A DNA stretch of 7,129 nucleotides from an uncultured Oscillospiraceae bacterium (lineage in GTDB: Bacteria > Bacillota > Clostridia > Oscillospirales > Oscillospiraceae), in NCBI GenBank assembly GCA_934546725.1, contig CAKTED010000074.1, forward strand, positions 1 to 7,129, read 5' to 3'. The notes under the pieces are model-generated. The model did not search any database, was not told where the DNA came from, and saw nothing but the letters and a program-made list of their open reading frames with translations. Positions within the stretch are counted from its first letter, which is position 1. The number at the start of each line of letters is the position of its first letter. This document shows, piece after piece, positions 3,605 to 7,129 of this stretch. The translations under genes were made by a program, and so were the position numbers.

Positions 3605-6069
3605 ATGAAAAAAAGCTGCTCATTGCTGACGACTCCGAGCTGAACCGCGCAATACTCATAAACGTCCTTGAGAAGGACTTCGATATTATCGAGGCCTCCA
3701 ACGGGCGCGAGGCAATTTCGGCAATTCGGGCGCATGGGGGTGACCTCGCGGCGATACTGCTGGACATTGTCATGCCTGTGATAGACGGCTTTGAGGTTCT
3801 CAACGAGATGAAGCGCAGCGGCTGGATAGACGAAATCCCCGTTATAATGATATCCGCCGAGGCGGGCGGCTCGTATATTGACCGTGCATTCAGGCTTGGC
3901 GCCTCGGACTATGTCAGCCGTCCGTTTGTGCCGGCCATTATCAGGCGGCGAATATTGAACGCCGTTCTGCTGCATGAAAAAAAGGATCAGATTCTCACCG
4001 TTGTGTCCGACCGCTTTTACAGGCACGGAAGAAATAACGACGTGCTCGTTTATGTGCTTGATTACGCCATTGAGCAGCGAGAGGGAGCCGGGGGGCTGCA
4101 TATGGCGGGCGTTGAGCTCGTTGCGGGGATGCTGCTGCGCGGACTGCTGGGAAAAACCGACCGCTATAATATTGATTATGCCGATATTGATACCATCTGC
4201 GCCGCGGCCAGGCTGCACGATATCGGCAAGCTGAAGATCCCGGATAGCATTCTGCAAAAGCCGGAAAAGCTCAGCGCCGATGAATTTGAGGTAGTAAAGC
4301 GCCATACTCTCTTCGGCGCCAGAATGATAAGCGAGCTGCCGGCATATCAGAACGAGAGCCTGATAAAATACGCCATGGAAATATGCCGCTGGCACCATGA
4401 GCGCTGGAACGGCGAGGGATATCCGGACGGTCTGAGGGGCGACGAAATCCCCATTGCCGCTCAGGCGGTTTCGCTCGCGGATGCTTATGATGCGCTTGTG
4501 AGTGAGCGCTGCTACAAAAAAGCATACACCCATAAAAAGGCGATGAAAATGATTAATTCGGGCGAATGCGGAAGCTTCAATCCGTTGCTGCTCGAATGTC
4601 TTAACGAGATCTCAGAGCTTCTTGGGGGCAGGCTTCAGGGGCAGAGCGCAGAGGCGCAGAGCCTTCCTTCAGCGGGCGAAATATTTGAAGACCTGTATAA
4701 TAACCTGGACACTTCAACAGCAAGGCTTACCGCTCAGTTCGAAGAATTGCAGCTGAAGCACCGCTTTATCGACGAAATGACGGACGACCTCCTGTTTGAA
4801 TACACTACGCACCCCAAAGCCATAATGCTTTCAAGCAGCGCCGCAAGGCTTACCGGTCTGCCAAGGGTAGTGGTCAATCCGGAGGAAAACACCGCTCTGC
4901 TCCGCACAGTCGGCAAACGGACGATAGAAGGCATTCGCGCATGGCTGGCCGCCGCCTCGTCCGCCGATACATATTTTGAGCTTGAGGAGAAGCTTGTCAT
5001 TGAGGGCAAGCCGCGCTGGTGCCAGCTCAAAATCTCGGTTGGCCGATCCGCCTCCGAGCGCGGCAGACCCAGCTTTCTTCTCGGAAAGGTAAATGTAATA
5101 GATGACAGCTTCAAGCAGCTCAAGTCCTTCGTCGAAGCCACGGAGGCTGTGGAAAATCCAATGCTCATTTCCGCCATCATCGGGCAGGACAATATCATAA
5201 GCATAAAAAAGGATCAGATTGGGGTTCTGCTGCACACCTGCAGGCAAACGTTTGAAACCGTCCGCATAGTTGATCCCGATATCTGCATGCAGGTGGCGCT
5301 GGATGAAAACGGCAAAACTTTTGGAAAAAACAGCAGCTGCTACGACGTTTGGGGCAAAATGAAGCGCTGCGAGCGCTGTATCTCTCAGGATGCCATCCGC
5401 ACGCGCATGGCTCAGACAAAGGTAGAGGTCGTCGGCAGCGATATCTACTATATTATAGCCTCCTGCATCAGGATAGAGGGTAAGCTCTATTCCCTTGAGC
5501 TTGTAAATCCCATAAGGATAAGCGACATGCTCAACCAGGCCGAGGACGATAACCTTATCAATCAGCTGCTCATGCGCAACCGCCAGATTTATATCGACTC
5601 TGTTACCAAGGTCTATAACCGCCGCTATTACGACGAGCAGCTGAGCGGGCTGACGGGCAGCTTCGCCTTTGCCATGATAGACATGGATAACTTCAAGCAT
5701 ATAAACGACGCCTTCGGGCACCTTGCGGGCGACGCGGCGCTTTACCGCACCGCTCAGGCCATCAAGTCCGAGATCCGCAGCAACGACGAGCTTGTACGCT
5801 ACGGCGGCGACGAATTTTTCCTGCTGCTGCACGATATGCCGCACGACAGCTTTGAAAGCAAGCTACAGTCCATCAGAAAAGCCGTAGAAAGAATCGAGAT
5901 TCCGGAATATCCGGAGCTTAACATAAGCGCAAGCATTGGCGGAGCGCACACCTTCGGCCAGCTTTCGCAAACCATACAGCTTGCAGACGCCGCCCTGTAC
6001 GAATCAAAGGCGACAAAGAACTGCGTTACTCTTTACAGAGAGGAGGACAGAAAGCATGACGACAGCTGA
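3601..6069 (+). CDS. Bifunctional c-di-GMP response regulator: REC, HD-GYP, PAS-like, Cys-PAS-like, GGDEF
   Basis: Predicted cytosolic enzyme of 822 residues that could both make and break c-di-GMP. The receiver domain (1-120) has D10, D11 and phospho-acceptor D55, switch S85, but R107 in place of the invariant Lys. The HD-GYP phosphodiesterase domain (about 150-345) has H167, HDIGK at 206-210, H235, the HHERWNGEGYPDGL stretch from 265, and D294, so all expected metal ligands are present. A PAS-like region spans about 389-505, and a second sensor-like region about 545-640 contains C580, C590 and C593. The GGDEF cyclase domain (about 664-815) has GGDEF at 735-739 and a product-inhibition site RSND at 726-729. 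No membrane segments were seen. ATG 3601 was chosen because MNEKKLLIADD matches a receiver start, the stop of the leader frame overlaps it, and GAGAGGG (3582-3588) lies 12 bases upstream; a GTG at 3520 is an alternative. The partner HPt gene follows, overlapping by 14 bp. Confidence 0.93.
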   Translation: MNEKKLLIADDSELNRAILINVLEKDFDIIEASNGREAISAIRAHGGDLAAILLDIVMPVIDGFEVLNEMKRSGWIDEIPVIMISAEAGGSYIDRAFRLGASDYVSRPFVPAIIRRRILNAVLLHEKKDQILTVVSDRFYRHGRNNDVLVYVLDYAIEQREGAGGLHMAGVELVAGMLLRGLLGKTDRYNIDYADIDTICAAARLHDIGKLKIPDSILQKPEKLSADEFEVVKRHTLFGARMISELPAYQNESLIKYAMEICRWHHERWNGEGYPDGLRGDEIPIAAQAVSLADAYDALVSERCYKKAYTHKKAMKMINSGECGSFNPLLLECLNEISELLGGRLQGQSAEAQSLPSAGEIFEDLYNNLDTSTARLTAQFEELQLKHRFIDEMTDDLLFEYTTHPKAIMLSSSAARLTGLPRVVVNPEENTALLRTVGKRTIEGIRAWLAAASSADTYFELEEKLVIEGKPRWCQLKISVGRSASERGRPSFLLGKVNVIDDSFKQLKSFVEATEAVENPMLISAIIGQDNIISIKKDQIGVLLHTCRQTFETVRIVDPDICMQVALDENGKTFGKNSSCYDVWGKMKRCERCISQDAIRTRMAQTKVEVVGSDIYYIIASCIRIEGKLYSLELVNPIRISDMLNQAEDDNLINQLLMRNRQIYIDSVTKVYNRRYYDEQLSGLTGSFAFAMIDMDNFKHINDAFGHLAGDAALYRTAQAIKSEIRSNDELVRYGGDEFFLLLHDMPHDSFESKLQSIRKAVERIEIPEYPELNISASIGGAHTFGQLSQTIQLADAALYESKATKNCVTLYREEDRKHDDS

Positions 6070-6406
6070 ATTCTACGATTACGTTGGCGGAGATTACGAC
6101 GACGTCAAATGCCGCTTTATGAAGGACGAGCTGATATCAAGGTTCCTCCGCATGCTCCCCGATGACGGCAGCATGGACGAGCTGAACGCGGCAGTGGCCG
6201 CAGGCAGCTCCGAGGGCGCATTCCGCGCTGTACATACGCTCAAGGGCGTTGCATTAAACCTGGGTCTCAGCTCTCTGGCAAACGCCTGCTCAGCCATGAC
6301 GGAAGCAATCCGCGGCAGGAGCGAAATGTGCTCGCCCGAGCTGTATGAAGCGGTCAGGGCGGAATATGCCCGCGTGCGCGACGGCCTTGACAGGCTGGAC
6401 GCGTGA
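6056..6406 (+). CDS. Free-standing HPt (histidine phosphotransfer) protein
   Basis: 116-residue all-helical phosphotransfer protein, cytosolic. The signature AVHTLKGVALNLGL (58-71) contains phospho-acceptor H60 with HTLKG at 60-64, the hallmark of HPt domains, which relay phosphate between receiver domains of hybrid kinases and response regulators. The start ATG 6056-6058 is set by AGGAGG at 6041-6046, 9 bases upstream; a longer frame beginning at 5936 would overlap the GGDEF domain and has no comparable site. The gene overlaps the 3' end of the c-di-GMP enzyme by 14 bp, so the two are co-transcribed and probably translationally coupled. The obvious partner is D55 of that enzyme's receiver. 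No kinase is present in the window, so the phosphate source must be encoded elsewhere. Confidence 0.93.
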   Translation: MTTAEFYDYVGGDYDDVKCRFMKDELISRFLRMLPDDGSMDELNAAVAAGSSEGAFRAVHTLKGVALNLGLSSLANACSAMTEAIRGRSEMCSPELYEAVRAEYARVRDGLDRLDA

Positions 6407-6429
6407 TCGATATTGATTTGAAATCTGCA

Positions 6430-6480
6430 AATCTGCCGTACTCTGTGGCGCAGGCCATTGAGTACGGCAGATTATTTTTT
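6430..6480 (+). terminator. Intrinsic terminator of the c-di-GMP operon
   Basis: AATCTGCCGTACT (6430-6442) pairs perfectly over 13 bp with AGTACGGCAGATT (6461-6473), followed by ATTTTTT (6474-6480). The loop can extend the stem with TGGC (6446-6449) and GCCA (6454-6457) around a GCAG tetraloop. It lies 23 bases after the HPt stop. On the minus strand the same hairpin is not followed by a continuous T run, so it is mainly a plus-strand terminator. Confidence 0.92.
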
Positions 6481-7085
6481 CATATGCTCCCGGCTTCGTC
6501 CAAAAGCTCCACTATCGATACCTCAAAAGCGGTTTTTTCAACGCTTTGGCCATCCTCCGTTTTTATGTACTTTCGGCTCTGAAGGCGGCCGCGCAGCGTG
6601 ATGCGCTCGCCCACATCCCAGTACTGAGCCATAACGGCGTTCTGCCCCCAGGCGATACAGGGCAGATAGTCCGAGCGGCTGTAACGGCGGTTCACCGCAA
6701 GCATAAGGTCGCAGATCTCGCGCCCCATCGGCGTTCTGCGATAATTCGGCCGCCTGCATAGCGTACCGCTGAGCAGCACCTCGTTCATATCCTCGCCCTC
6801 ATCCTCGTGCAGCTCCCGCGCGAAAACGCTTATAACGAGCCGGCTGCCCGTTCCGCTGCGGTTGTTGAACGAACGCAGCTCCCCCGTCACTCTCAGCCTC
6901 ATGCCCTGCCGCAGACCCTCCGGCAGAAGCTCCCGCGAGGCCGTAACGTTCACCCTGTCCGCCGTGCCAGAAAGTCTGCATATTTCCATCGGCAGAGTAT
7001 AAAACTCCCTGTCCCTGCTTCTGTGCGAAAACGTCGCCTCGCAGACTGCAAGCCCGCAAAGCTCAACCTTATTGTTAATTATCAT
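6480..7085 (-). CDS. Tandem OB-fold single-stranded DNA-binding-like protein
   Basis: Predicted protein of 201 residues from ATG 7083-7085, made of two SSB-type OB folds. The first (about 2-95) has NNKVELCG, FSHRSRDREFYTLPMEICRLSG and RLRVTGELRSFNN. The second (about 101-195) begins NEVLLSGTL, then RRTPMGREICDLMLAVNRRY, CIAWGQNA, ITLRGRLQSRKY and TAFEVSIVEL, clearly SSB-like. It ends DEAGSI and lacks the acidic DDDIPF-type tail through which housekeeping SSB recruits partners, so it is probably an accessory single-strand DNA binder. Similar two-domain proteins are known to me from Clostridia. The start is uncertain: TTG at 7092-7094 fits AAAGAGG better, and the frame stays open to the window edge. 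It is convergent with the c-di-GMP operon; its upstream context is not visible. Confidence 0.85.
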   Translation of the reverse strand: MIINNKVELCGLAVCEATFSHRSRDREFYTLPMEICRLSGTADRVNVTASRELLPEGLRQGMRLRVTGELRSFNNRSGTGSRLVISVFARELHEDEGEDMNEVLLSGTLCRRPNYRRTPMGREICDLMLAVNRRYSRSDYLPCIAWGQNAVMAQYWDVGERITLRGRLQSRKYIKTEDGQSVEKTAFEVSIVELLDEAGSI

Positions 7086-7102
7086 GCCATCCAAGCGCCA
7101 CA

Positions 7103-7109
7103 CCTCTTT
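7103..7109 (-). promoter_or_regulatory. Possible ribosome binding site of the SSB-like gene
   Basis: Minus-strand AAAGAGG ends 8 bases before a TTG codon (7094-7092) in the same frame, and 17 bases before ATG 7085. Normal spacing therefore favours TTG initiation, adding three residues. An upstream GTG at 7121-7119 has no visible site. Homologue alignment would decide. Confidence 0.4.
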
Positions 7110-7129
7110 CGCTGATCTCACTGCAATAT

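Noticed and set aside
3484..4533. 349-codon minus-strand frame opposite the REC-HD-GYP part, and 4831-5844 opposite the PAS/GGDEF part
   Set aside because: Antisense shadows of a gene with complete catalytic motifs; no credible start signals or domains.

Overview
The window looks like the chromosome of a GC-rich member of the Clostridia (Bacillota), probably of the Oscillospiraceae/Ruminococcaceae type. The main reasons are a long SRP RNA with an Alu domain placed directly upstream of dnaX (a Bacillota arrangement), AGGAGG-type ribosome binding sites, a tandem OB-fold SSB-like protein of a kind I associate with Clostridia, and short palindromic intergenic repeats. The exact taxon is inferred and was not tested.

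Layout. Positions 1-1387 (-) hold dnaX, the DNA polymerase III tau/gamma subunit, cut off at the left edge. Upstream of it on the same strand, 1437-1730 (-) encodes the large SRP RNA, with a 5' leader hairpin (1748-1796) and a strong sigma-70/sigma-A-type promoter (1800-1828). No convincing terminator separates the SRP RNA from dnaX, so dnaX probably receives read-through transcription from that promoter. Positions 1829-2275 hold no credible gene. They carry two copies of an approximately 120-bp palindromic repeat with GTCATTCAGAG ends and a right-hand remnant of a third. Positions 2276-3265 (-) encode a stand-alone short-chain dehydrogenase/reductase whose active-site Asn and Lys are exchanged.

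Divergent from the reductase is a c-di-GMP signalling operon on the + strand. A good promoter (3459-3487) leads into a previously unlisted 30-codon reading frame (3512-3604) that has its own Shine-Dalgarno sequence. Its stop overlaps, as ATGA, the start of an 822-residue protein with the order REC, HD-GYP, PAS-like, Cys-containing PAS-like, GGDEF (3601-6069). The last gene (6056-6406) encodes a free HPt phosphotransfer protein and overlaps the end of the previous gene by 14 bp. A strong hairpin terminator (6430-6480) ends the operon. Its U tract finishes exactly on the last base of the convergent SSB-like gene (6480-7085, -).

Working model (inference). A histidine kinase encoded elsewhere would pass phosphate through the HPt protein to Asp55 of the receiver. 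The same polypeptide carries apparently intact c-di-GMP hydrolysing (HD-GYP) and synthesising (GGDEF) active sites, so the phosphorelay and the PAS-like sensors would set the balance between the two. The 30-residue leader frame would couple translation of the large protein to ribosome passage. The dnaX/SRP/SSB-like genes are housekeeping or replication genes with no evident link to this operon.
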